Assembly: GCA_049792875.1 (NCBI GenBank)
Contig: JBARBI010000207.1
Span: 32,580 to 96,579, forward strand
DNA: 64,000 bases
DNA from: Sulfotelmatobacter sp049792875
GTDB lineage: Bacteria > Acidobacteriota > Terriglobia > Terriglobales > Acidobacteriaceae
Direction of reading: 5' to 3'
The notes below the pieces were generated by a model. It had not been told where the DNA came from. It saw only the letters and a program-made list of their open reading frames with translations, and did not search any database. This document shows, in pieces, positions 43,767 to 51,853 of this stretch; the stretch's first letter is position 1, and each line of letters starts with the position of its first letter. The position numbers and the translations under genes were made by a program.

Positions 43767-45248
43767 TTGGCAGAATCCAATCCGAAGCAACCAGCGGATA
43801 GCATCGGTTTTCTCGCGCCTGGCGTGTCCATCGCTGAGGCGGAAGACCCGAACCGTCCACGGCAGGTGATGGGATTCCGTGACCTGGTGCTGTTCTATGT
43901 GATCACCGGCATCAGTTTGCGATGGATTGCAACCGCGGCTGCGGCAGGACCGAGTTCGATCGTCATCTGGGTTGGAGCATGGCTTTGTTTTTACACGCCC
44001 CTTGCGCTTTCGGTGCTGGAGCTTTCATCGCGCTATCCCAATGAGGGCGGGCTTTACGTGTGGAGCAAGCGCGCCTTCGGCGACTTTTCAGGCTTCATGT
44101 CGGCGTGGACCTATTGGACCAGCAATCTGCCTTACTTCCCGGCTGTGCTCTACTTCGCGGCGAGCAACGTGTTGTTCATGCGGCAGGCGAATTGGGAACA
44201 CCTTTCCGGCAATGCAACGTTCTACATCGTTTTTTCGTTGCTCACTTTGAGCGCGGCCACGCTGTTGAATGTTGTCGGGCTTGATGTGGGGAAATGGCTC
44301 CACAACGTGGGCGCGATCGCGATGTGGGTTCCTGTGGGCATCGTCATTCTGATGGGTTTTGTGGCATGGCATCGTTACGGGTCGGCGACTTCCTTCACGG
44401 TGCATTCCATGATTCCCAGCACGCATTTCAACGACATTATTTTCTGGTCGGTACTCACGTTTGCGTTCGGAGGATGCGAGACGGCGTCGTTCATGGGGGA
44501 GGAAATCAAGGACGCGCGCCGCACCATTCCTCTGGCATTGCTATCGGGCGGGGTCACGGTGACCATCTGCTACATCCTGGGGACGATCTGCGTGCTGCTC
44601 GCCTTGCCTTCCACGGAAGTCAACAGCCTGCAGGGACTGGTGCAGGCCGTGTCGAAAACCGCGTCGCGCGTGGGATATCCGGGGGTATTGCCGCTCGCCG
44701 CGTTTCTGATCGCACTGAGTAACATTGGCGCGGCTGGAGCCTATCTGGCGGCGGTGGCCCGCCTCCCCTTTGTTGCGGGCCTGGATCGCTTCCTGCCACC
44801 GGCGTTTGGGGCGTTGCATCCGCGATGGAAGACGCCGTGGGTGGCGTTGCTGACACAGTTCTTTCTGGGCGCCGTGTTCATTTTTCTTGGGCAGGCAGGC
44901 ACTAGCGTGAAGGGTGCGTACGATGTTCTGGTCAGCATGGGGGTGATTACGTATTTCATTCCCTATCTGTATTTGTTTGCGGCGATGATCAAGCTCCAGC
45001 GCGAACCTGCGGGACCGGACGTGATTCGAGTGCCTGGAGGGAAGAGTGTGGCGAAGTTGGTGGCGACCGTCGGATTCCTGACCACGGGCTTGACGATCGC
45101 GCTGTCTCTGGTTCCGCAGCCGGATGAACCGAACAAGCCGCTGGCGATGTTGAAAGTGATCGGAGGGTGCGGAGCGCTGGTGGTGATTGGAGCATGGATC
45201 TACTGGGCTGGAAAGCGGCGGGCGGCGAGAGCTGCGTCCCCGGCCTAG
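43767..45248 (+). CDS. APC-superfamily amino acid/amine permease 2
   Basis: 493 aa, about 12 TM helices. Signature regions: LVLFYVITGISLRWIATAAA in TM1, SSRYPNEGGLYVWSKRAFGD, and FGGCETASFMGEEIKDARRT. Not closely similar to permease 1 in its TM1/TM6 motifs, so the two probably have different substrates. Start at TTG 43767; a GTG near 43827 is also possible. Transcription ends into the palindromic region at 45271-45395. Confidence 0.87.
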   Translation: MAESNPKQPADSIGFLAPGVSIAEAEDPNRPRQVMGFRDLVLFYVITGISLRWIATAAAAGPSSIVIWVGAWLCFYTPLALSVLELSSRYPNEGGLYVWSKRAFGDFSGFMSAWTYWTSNLPYFPAVLYFAASNVLFMRQANWEHLSGNATFYIVFSLLTLSAATLLNVVGLDVGKWLHNVGAIAMWVPVGIVILMGFVAWHRYGSATSFTVHSMIPSTHFNDIIFWSVLTFAFGGCETASFMGEEIKDARRTIPLALLSGGVTVTICYILGTICVLLALPSTEVNSLQGLVQAVSKTASRVGYPGVLPLAAFLIALSNIGAAGAYLAAVARLPFVAGLDRFLPPAFGALHPRWKTPWVALLTQFFLGAVFIFLGQAGTSVKGAYDVLVSMGVITYFIPYLYLFAAMIKLQREPAGPDVIRVPGGKSVAKLVATVGFLTTGLTIALSLVPQPDEPNKPLAMLKVIGGCGALVVIGAWIYWAGKRRAARAASPA

Positions 45249-45270
45249 AAACGCTCGAGACCAAGATTAT

Positions 45271-45395
45271 GTGGGGACAGCCGCCATCGGCTGTCCAGCG
45301 AGCCAAGCTCGCTTTCGTGCAAACCATTCCGCGGCAAGATCAAAGACCACCAGCCGGGCTGCGCCCGGCGGACAGCCGAGGGCGGCTGTCCCCAC
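45271..45395. repeat. Intergenic element with 15-bp terminal inverted repeats
   Basis: GTGGGGACAGCCGCC (45271-45285) is matched by its exact reverse complement at 45381-45395. Inside are further small palindromes (GCCGGGCTGCGCCCGGC, CAGCCGCCATCGGCTG, GCGAGCCAAGCTCGC). It fills the gap between convergent permease 2 and the GcvT-like gene, where it could serve as a two-way terminator or be a small mobile palindromic unit. Confidence 0.7.
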
Positions 45396-45403
45396 ATGCA
45401 ACG

Positions 45404-46600
45404 TTAGACGGGCGTCGCGGTCTTCCTCGGGGGATTAAAGAACGGGAGGTTCGTCACCTTCACGTTCGTCTTGAGGCGCATCGCCTCGATCGTGATTTCC
45501 ATCTGAAGTGCGGTTCCGGGCTTCGCATACTCAGTCTCGACGCTGGCCAGCGAGATTAGCTTTTTCAGGATCGGCGACCAGCTGGTTGTGGTCGCTTTGC
45601 CAGCCTGCTTCGCGCCTGAATACACGGGCACGGCCACGCGCGAGGCCTGGGCCGGCGCTGCAGGGGTCAGACCGTAGCGCTCGTACAGCTGTTCGACGTC
45701 GGTCCAATCGACTTCGAGACCGACCAACTGCCGCAGCACGCCATTTTTTGCGTCTTGCTCCAGTGCCCGTTTGCCGATGAAATTTTCCTTCGCGAGATGG
45801 ACCATCTTGGCGAAGCCCAGTTCGAAGGGTGAGAACTTCTGGGATGGAATCAGCGCCTTCTTGGAACTGGTGTAGTCGACTTCGATGAGCAGCAACCCGG
45901 CCTCGACGCGGGCAACGTCAAGGGCCAGCATGCCCGCGGCGTGCAAATCAAATTGCTTGCCCTGATCAGCGAGAGCATCCCACACTTTCACCGCGTCATT
46001 CCATGGTATCCAGATCTCGTAGCCGAGATCGCCGGTGTAGCCAGTGCGCGAAATGTCGACCGGCACACCGGCAATCTTGCCGCGGGTAACACGGAAGTAT
46101 TTCAGGTTGGCAATATCGGCATCGGCGACCGCCTTCAGCAACTTGGCGGAGGTCGGACCTTGCAAGGCGAGCGCGGCGACTTTCTCGGAGATATCTTCGA
46201 CGTGGACGTCCATGTTCAGGCCGTTCTGGCGGAACCAGCGCAGGCTGGGGTCGGCGGCCGTCCAGCGATATACGTTCTCTTCGAGGCGGGAGATCGTACC
46301 GTCGTCGATGACTTTCCCCTCTTCGTCGCACCAGCAGCAGTAAATCACCTGGCCCACTTTGACCTTGTTGATATCGCGGGTGATGACGCGGTTGACTAGG
46401 CGCGTCGCATCCTTGCCGGTGATCAGGTACTTGTAGAGCGGCGAGATATCGATGAGCGCAGCGGCGTTGCGGATGGCGTTGTACTCGTGCTCGTGATGGA
46501 CCTCATACACGCTCACGGTGTAGTAACCGGACCACTCGCGGTAATTCAGGCTGTGGCAGAGGGGGAACGTTCTCTCGTGAAATGCGGTTCCAATGGGCAA
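45404..46600 (-). CDS. GcvT-like aminomethyltransferase
   Basis: 398 aa tetrahydrofolate-dependent aminomethyltransferase of the GcvT family. Seen: the N-terminal EHEYNAIRNAAALIDISPLY, RVITRDINKVKVGQVIYCCW, ALQGPTSAKLLKAV, the key Asp in DISRTGYTGDLGYEIWIPWN, LDVARVEAGLLLIEVDY, and a C-terminal barrel. No GcvH or GcvP is nearby, so it may be a paralogue used in demethylation of an amine (compare sarcosine or dimethylglycine catabolism) rather than the glycine cleavage T-protein. ATG 46600. Confidence 0.87.
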   Translation of the reverse strand: MPIGTAFHERTFPLCHSLNYREWSGYYTVSVYEVHHEHEYNAIRNAAALIDISPLYKYLITGKDATRLVNRVITRDINKVKVGQVIYCCWCDEEGKVIDDGTISRLEENVYRWTAADPSLRWFRQNGLNMDVHVEDISEKVAALALQGPTSAKLLKAVADADIANLKYFRVTRGKIAGVPVDISRTGYTGDLGYEIWIPWNDAVKVWDALADQGKQFDLHAAGMLALDVARVEAGLLLIEVDYTSSKKALIPSQKFSPFELGFAKMVHLAKENFIGKRALEQDAKNGVLRQLVGLEVDWTDVEQLYERYGLTPAAPAQASRVAVPVYSGAKQAGKATTTSWSPILKKLISLASVETEYAKPGTALQMEITIEAMRLKTNVKVTNLPFFNPPRKTATPV

Positions 46601-46661
46601 GATGATAGCCTCGACGGGATTTGACCCGAAGCGGGATTATACCCCGGCGCTCCTTCCGAAT

Positions 46662-46711
46662 GCGTCATCCCGAATCCCCGCGTTTTCTCCAGCGGGGCGA
46701 GGGATCTCCGG
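46662..46711. repeat. Left 50-nt inverted repeat arm
   Basis: Starts GCGTCATCCCGAATCCCCGC and ends GGGATCTCCGG. Its reverse complement differs from the right arm at two positions, one in the loop of the inner hairpin and one in the AATCC/AAGCC boundary. Confidence 0.85.
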
Positions 46712-46807
46712 ACTCCACAGTCTCATGTTCATCCGTTACAGACATTATCAATCGTACGGTGCTAAGGAAAGGCTATACGCCCTCCCAAGCAATTCTTCGT
46801 CTACATC

Positions 46808-47158
46808 ATGACCAAAGGACCAAAATCGGCTGTCCTCTATACCGGAATAACCGGCGATATCCGACGTCGAGTCTGGCAGCACAAGAACAAGCGGATACCA
46901 GGCTTTACCAGCCGTTACAACCTGACCCGCCTCGTGTACTACGAGCGCTTCTCTTACCCAGACGCGGCCATTTCCCGAGAAAAGGAAATCAAAGGCTGGC
47001 GGCGGAGCAAAACGATGAGGCTCATCGAATCAATGAATCCGCGCTGGGACGACCTGGCCGAGTGGAGAGATGTTTACAAGCCCGAACCGACAATAGATCA
47101 GCCGGAGATCCCTCGCCCCGCTGGAGAGAACGCGGGGCTTCGGGATGACGCCAAATGA
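46808..47158 (+). CDS. GIY-YIG (URI-type) endonuclease
   Basis: 116 aa from ATG 46808. Small single-domain nuclease related to UvrC-N and the YhbQ/URI family. The motif order is FFVYI (in frame, before the ATG) for the GIY strand, LYTGITGDIRRRVWQHKNKR with the YIG strand and the catalytic Arg, then YERFSYPDAAISREKEIKGW with the catalytic Glu. The FFVYI strand lies before the only ATG; upstream the frame is open to TAA 46763-46765 without ATG, GTG or TTG. So either a non-canonical start is used or the gene is dead. The C-terminal PEIPRPAGENAGLRDDAK is encoded by the right repeat. Confidence 0.75.
   Translation: MTKGPKSAVLYTGITGDIRRRVWQHKNKRIPGFTSRYNLTRLVYYERFSYPDAAISREKEIKGWRRSKTMRLIESMNPRWDDLAEWRDVYKPEPTIDQPEIPRPAGENAGLRDDAK
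47102..47151. repeat. Right 50-nt inverted repeat arm
   Basis: Begins CCGGAGATCCCTCGCCCCGC and ends CGGGATGACGC. It encodes the C-terminus of the nuclease. The remaining 280-nt spacer before the FAD oxidoreductase has no gene; an imperfect GGCTAAGAGCATAGGAGCTAAAAGC stretch (about 47415-47439) precedes the next start. Confidence 0.85.
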
Positions 47159-47441
47159 AATGCGATTGTCTGGCCGACGAGGTCAGTGATTCAGGATCAT
47201 CCGATCCTTGGTTGTGGCTACGGCCTCATCGAACCCTTGAAGAGGTTCAGACCACTTCGCGTCTCATCGCGACAATCATACTCGGAATACGTTAGAATGA
47301 ACCGCCCCATGCACCGCATTCTCCAATGGACCGTCCTTCCCAGCGGGCTCTGATCTTCTTTCCTTTGCCCTCGTCATCGCGAGTATTATTGCGTTTCCCA
47401 CACCCGAGCGTTAAGGCTAAGAGCATAGGAGCTAAAAGCGA

Positions 47442-49040
47442 ATGGCTGGTTCTAATTCATACGACGTAATCGTCATCGGTGGCGGCCACAACGGCCTCGT
47501 CAATGCCGCCTACCTGGCACGCGCCGGCAAGAAGGTGCTCGTGCTGGAACGGCGCCACGTGCTGGGCGGCGCGGCCTGCACTGAAGAGATTGTGCCAGGG
47601 TTCAAGTTCTCCGTCTGCTCCTACGTTGTGTCGCTGCTGCGGCCGGAGATTATTCGCGATCTCGATCTTCCCCGCCACGGTCTCGAAATTCTTCCCCTCG
47701 ACGGGACATTTACGCCCATGCCCAGCGGCGATTATCTGTGGCGCGTGAACGATCATGGCAAGACGCATCGCGAGATTGCTCGCCACTCCCGCGTTGACGC
47801 CGAAGCCTACGACGAGTTCGGCAAGGCGATGCAGGCGATGTGCCGGTTCGTAAAACCGATTCTGAGCATGGTGCCGCCTGATCCCACAACGCTGAACCCT
47901 CGCGAACTGATGAAACTGTTGTTCATTGGACGACGTTTCCAAGGAATGTCGAGCTACGACAAGTACAACCAGGTGCAGCTCATGACCATGAGCGCCATTG
48001 ATTTTCTGGATCAATGGTTTGAGACCGACGTGCTGAAGGCGACGATGTCGGCCTCGGGGATCATTGGGACGTTTCTGGGCGTACGCTCTCCGGGAACAGC
48101 GTATGTGTTACTGCATCACTACATGGGTGAGATCGACGGAGCGTTTCGCGCGTGGGGGTTTGCGCGGGGCGGCACTGGCGCGATTTCGAATGCGATTGCG
48201 GACGCGGCACGCGAGGCGGGCGTGGAGATCCGCACGCAGTCGGGGATCTCGCAGATCATTGTCAAGAATGGCCGGGCAAAGGGCGTAGTCCTCGCCAACG
48301 GAGATGAAGTTTACGCAGACGTAATTTCTTCCAGCGTCGATCCGCGGCTGACATTCACGAAGTTTATGGGCGCCGAGCACCTTCCCGGAGACTTTCTCGA
48401 GGAAATCAATCGTTATAAGTTTCGCGGCTCCTCGGGCAAGGTGAACATGGCACTGGATGGGCTGCCGAATTTTAAATGCATGCCCGGGCCGGGCGCGCAT
48501 CTGCGCGGGGCGATTTCGATTTCACCTTCGGTCGAGTATATGGAACGCGCGTACGATGACGCGAAGTATGGTAACTTCTCGCGGCGGCCGTACATTGACA
48601 TGGTGATTCCATCGTTGACCGATCCTTCCGTTGCGCCTCCGGGCAAGCATGTGCTGTCGTGCTTTGTGCAATATGCACCCTACAAGCTGCGGCCGGGGCT
48701 CACGTGGGACGATCAGAAGGAAGCCTTTGGCGACACCGTGGTGAATACGATTGCCGAGTACGCTCCGAACATCAAGGATCTCATCATTCACAAGCAGGTG
48801 ATCACTCCGCTCGATCTGGAACGCGAGTGGGGACTGAGCGAGGGGAACATCTTCCAAGGTGAGCTTTCGCTGGAACAGCTTTTCTTCCTACGGCCCGTCC
48901 CGGGCTGGGCGCAGTACCGCACGCCCATCAAGAACCTCTACATGTGCGGATCGGCGACGCACCCGGGCGGCGGCATCATGGGTGCGAACGGGCGATTGGC
49001 AGCGCTGGAAATCCTGAAAGACATCAAGGGAGCGGCATAG
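47442..49040 (+). CDS. NAD(P)/FAD-dependent oxidoreductase 1 (COG1233-like)
   Basis: 532 aa flavoprotein of the phytoene-desaturase/PYROXD2-like family. N-terminal Rossmann fold VIVIGGGHNGLVNAAYLARAG, then ERRHVLGGAACTEEIVPGF, and the C-terminal FAD signature MCGSATHPGGGIMGANGRLA. Length fits. It is followed by a paralogue 1 nt later, the two probably forming a heteromer or sequential enzymes. In the context of PurU and a GcvT-like protein it may oxidise an amine. Not a carotenoid gene on context: no crtB nearby. Confidence 0.88.
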   Translation: MAGSNSYDVIVIGGGHNGLVNAAYLARAGKKVLVLERRHVLGGAACTEEIVPGFKFSVCSYVVSLLRPEIIRDLDLPRHGLEILPLDGTFTPMPSGDYLWRVNDHGKTHREIARHSRVDAEAYDEFGKAMQAMCRFVKPILSMVPPDPTTLNPRELMKLLFIGRRFQGMSSYDKYNQVQLMTMSAIDFLDQWFETDVLKATMSASGIIGTFLGVRSPGTAYVLLHHYMGEIDGAFRAWGFARGGTGAISNAIADAAREAGVEIRTQSGISQIIVKNGRAKGVVLANGDEVYADVISSSVDPRLTFTKFMGAEHLPGDFLEEINRYKFRGSSGKVNMALDGLPNFKCMPGPGAHLRGAISISPSVEYMERAYDDAKYGNFSRRPYIDMVIPSLTDPSVAPPGKHVLSCFVQYAPYKLRPGLTWDDQKEAFGDTVVNTIAEYAPNIKDLIIHKQVITPLDLEREWGLSEGNIFQGELSLEQLFFLRPVPGWAQYRTPIKNLYMCGSATHPGGGIMGANGRLAALEILKDIKGAA

Positions 49041-49041
49041 C

Positions 49042-50625
49042 ATGTCCGAAGCGCGCGACATTATCATCATTGGGGGCGGCCACAACGGGCTGGTTACCGC
49101 TTTCTATCTGGCCAAGGCCGGGTTTAAGCCGCTTGTGCTCGAGCGCAGCCCACAGGTCGGCGGAGCCGCGGTGACCGACGAGTTTCATCCCGGATTTCGT
49201 TGTTCGACGCTGGCACACACGGCGGGCCCGATTCGTCCGGAAATTCTCCGCGACATGCGCTTGGAAAGGCACGACTTGCGGCTGATCACGCCGGACATTT
49301 GCGTGACCGCGCTCTCGCCTGACGGGCGCGCGCTTTCGCTGTATCAGGACGAGAACAAGTCGGCGCAGGAAATCACAGCGTTTTCACAGAAGGATGCTGT
49401 GAAATACCCCGAATTTCAACAATCACTGGGGAAGATCGCCAAGATCATCGGCGAGGCGCTGGCCACGACGCCGCCTGACATAGACCATCCGAGTAACGGC
49501 GATCTTTGGAGCATGCTCAAGACCGGGCGCGCGATCCGCAAGCTGGGCAAGAAAGACATGTTCCGCCTGCTGCGCTGGGGACCGATGGCAGTGGCCGATT
49601 TAGCCTCGGAATATTTCGAGACGGAACTGCTGCGCGCGGTGATCGCGGCCCGCGGCGTTTTTGGAACATTTCTCGGTCCGTGGTCGGCGGGAAGCGCACT
49701 CGTGTTGCTGATCCGCGCGGCAGCAGATCCTCATCCCGCGGGCTCGGCCTGCTTTGCGGCGGGAGGCATGGGCGCGGTTACACAAGCGATGGCATCGGCG
49801 GCCAAGGCCGCGGGTGTGGAGATTCGCACCGGCGCCGAGGTCATCGAGATTCGGGTACAGAACGGGGCCGCCACGGGTGTGCTGCTCTCCACGGGGGAAG
49901 AGATCCACTCAAAGGCGGTCATCTCGAACGCTGACCCAAAACGCACACTGCTGAAGCTGACCGATCCCACACACCTTTCGCCCGACTTCGTGCAGAAGTT
50001 GCAGCATTACCGCGGGAATGGCACGGTGGCGAAGGTAAACCTCGCGCTGTCCGGGTTGCCACAATTCACGGCACTCAAGAACGGCGACGTCACGGCGCTC
50101 AAGGGACGGATTCACATCGGCAACGAGATTGACTATCTGGAGCGCGCGTTCGACGAATCGAAATACGGAAATTTCTCGCGACAACCGTATCTCGAAGCCA
50201 CGATCCCATCGCTAACCGATCCGGCGCTGGCTCCTGAAGGCAAGCACGTGATGTCGATCTATATGCAGTACGCGCCCTACAAACTGAAAGGCGATTGGGA
50301 AGAGCAACGCAAGGCGCTCGGCCAGACGGTCGTACAGACGCTCTCGCAATATGCGCCGAATCTGCCCGAACTGATTCTGACCCATCAGATCATCACGCCC
50401 CGGGATCTGGAAGAAAAGTACGGCCTGACCGGCGGGCAGATATTTCACGGGGACCTGGCACTCGACCAGTTCTTTACCATGCGCCCGCTGCTCGATTGGG
50501 CGCGGTACCGGACACCGATTCAGAACTTGTATTTGTGCGGGAGCGGGACGCATCCCGGGGCAGGACTGACCGGAGGGTCGGGCGCGAACGCCGCGCGGGA
50601 GATATTGAAAGAACTCAAGAAGTAG
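49042..50625 (+). CDS. NAD(P)/FAD-dependent oxidoreductase 2 (COG1233-like)
   Basis: 527 aa, parallel in architecture to the gene before it: IIIIGGGHNGLVTAFYLAKAG, LERSPQVGGAAVTDEFHPGF, a middle substrate domain, and LCGSGTHPGAGLTGGSGANA at the end. The two share motifs but are clearly diverged (they look like an old tandem duplication). It starts 1 nt after the upstream stop and runs to 48 nt before PurU. Substrate unknown. Confidence 0.88.
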   Translation: MSEARDIIIIGGGHNGLVTAFYLAKAGFKPLVLERSPQVGGAAVTDEFHPGFRCSTLAHTAGPIRPEILRDMRLERHDLRLITPDICVTALSPDGRALSLYQDENKSAQEITAFSQKDAVKYPEFQQSLGKIAKIIGEALATTPPDIDHPSNGDLWSMLKTGRAIRKLGKKDMFRLLRWGPMAVADLASEYFETELLRAVIAARGVFGTFLGPWSAGSALVLLIRAAADPHPAGSACFAAGGMGAVTQAMASAAKAAGVEIRTGAEVIEIRVQNGAATGVLLSTGEEIHSKAVISNADPKRTLLKLTDPTHLSPDFVQKLQHYRGNGTVAKVNLALSGLPQFTALKNGDVTALKGRIHIGNEIDYLERAFDESKYGNFSRQPYLEATIPSLTDPALAPEGKHVMSIYMQYAPYKLKGDWEEQRKALGQTVVQTLSQYAPNLPELILTHQIITPRDLEEKYGLTGGQIFHGDLALDQFFTMRPLLDWARYRTPIQNLYLCGSGTHPGAGLTGGSGANAAREILKELKK

Positions 50626-50673
50626 CGCTGGCGTCTCGCCGGCACAGAGGCCGCCGGGACGGCGGCGATACCG

Positions 50674-51525
50674 ATGAAGAATTCCGCCATCCTGCTGATC
50701 TCCTGTCCCGACCGCAAAGGCGAGGTTGCGACCATCGCCGACTTCGTCTACCGGCACAACGGCAACATCCTGCACGCCGACGAGCACGCCGACGAAGAGT
50801 CTGGACTCTTTCTAATGCGGGTGGAGTTCGATCCCAAGGATTTCGATATCGACCTGGCGGACTTCGGCAGGCACTTCTCGCCCGTGGCGGAGGCCTTCCA
50901 GATGAAGTGGCGCCTGGCGCAGTCGTCGCAACGGCAGCGCATGATTATTCTGGTTTCGAAGTATGACCACTGCCTGGTCGATCTGCTTTATCGCCACAAG
51001 AGCGGCGAACTGGCCTGCGACATTCCGCTGATCATCTCCAACCACGCGGACAACCAGGCGATTGCCGACTTCTACAAAATCCCTTATGCCATCGTTGCAG
51101 TAACGAAAGACAACAAGAGCCAGGCCGAGGCAGAGATCCATGCTTTGATTGATGAACAAAAGCCGGATTTCATGGTTTTGGCGCGGTATATGCAGATTCT
51201 GTCCAACGATTTTGTCAACCGGTATCCGCAGCGGATTATCAACATTCACCACTCTTTTCTTCCCGCCTTTGTCGGCGCTCGGCCCTACCATCAGGCATTC
51301 GAACGGGGCGTCAAACTCATTGGCGCCACCAGCCATTACGTCACCGAGGTGCTCGACGATGGCCCCATCATCGAGCAAGACGTTGTTCGAGTGTCGCACC
51401 GCGACACGGTGGAAGACCTCATCCGCAACGGGCGCGACCTGGAAAAGGTCGTGTTGTCGCGCGCGGTGCGCTGGCATGTGGAGAACCGTGTGCTGTTGTA
51501 CGGGAACAAGACTGTCGTGTTTTGA
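50674..51525 (+). CDS. purU: Formyltetrahydrofolate deformylase PurU
   Basis: 283 aa. Hydrolyses 10-formyl-THF to formate and THF. N-terminal ACT domain (about 5-80, AILLISCPDRKGEVATIADF), then the hydrolase domain with IISNHADNQAIADFYKIPYA, and the catalytic triad in RIINIHHSFLPAFVGARPY (Asn and His) and VTEVLDDGPIIEQD (Asp). All key residues are present. It follows the two flavoproteins, so it may drain C1 units produced by them. ATG 50674 has no strong ribosome binding site. Confidence 0.94.
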   Translation: MKNSAILLISCPDRKGEVATIADFVYRHNGNILHADEHADEESGLFLMRVEFDPKDFDIDLADFGRHFSPVAEAFQMKWRLAQSSQRQRMIILVSKYDHCLVDLLYRHKSGELACDIPLIISNHADNQAIADFYKIPYAIVAVTKDNKSQAEAEIHALIDEQKPDFMVLARYMQILSNDFVNRYPQRIINIHHSFLPAFVGARPYHQAFERGVKLIGATSHYVTEVLDDGPIIEQDVVRVSHRDTVEDLIRNGRDLEKVVLSRAVRWHVENRVLLYGNKTVVF

Positions 51526-51853
51526 GCCCTGTTTGGACAACAGATCCCGTCGCGACGAACAGTGTGGGGTAGACCTGTGCCGTCCCTTCGGGACTCGGTT
51601 CCATTGCTTGGCACCCAGGACTTCCGTCCTGCACCATGCCGCCGCTTCGCGATGGATTTCCGGGCGGGTCGAGTCCCGGCTTTTCACGCCTCGGTTCGTC
51701 AACGTGCATCCGCGCAGAAGTCCATGTACCTCTGGGAAAGGTTCCCTACCCGGACAGTGGCGCACCGGTGGTAACTTGCACCACAAGTAACTTCTCGTTT
51801 TTACTTAGACATCAGTAAAGTTTTAGTGCGAACTCTTGCTCTCGGGGGCATAT
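51526..51853. other. Intergenic region with a small repeat-like stretch
   Basis: About 330 nt. The part at about 51577-51700 has interleaved short palindromes (GTCCCTTCGGGAC, CAGGACTTCCGTCCTG) in the style of acidobacterial interspersed elements. No coding signal. Confidence 0.4.

Larger units (their letters stand above)
46662..47151. mobile_element. Putative inverted-repeat element carrying a GIY-YIG nuclease
   Basis: A left arm at 46662-46711 and right arm at 47102-47151 are 50-nt inverted repeats matching at 48 of 50 positions. Each arm contains an internal CCCCGC/GCGGGG hairpin. They enclose a GIY-YIG endonuclease gene whose last 18 codons are written by the right arm. The whole is 490 bp. 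Target-site duplication is not seen. IR-bounded GIY-YIG cassettes of this kind would be a plausible non-autonomous or homing-type mobile element. Confidence 0.65.

Noticed and set aside
46621..47148. Alternative 175-codon frame through the GIY-YIG cassette
   Set aside because: It is Arg/Pro-rich without motifs and out of frame with the nuclease residues, so it is a shadow.
47442..50625. Carotenoid (crtI) pathway
   Set aside because: The two flavoproteins are of the COG1233 type but there is no phytoene synthase or other crt gene, and the neighbours point to C1 metabolism.
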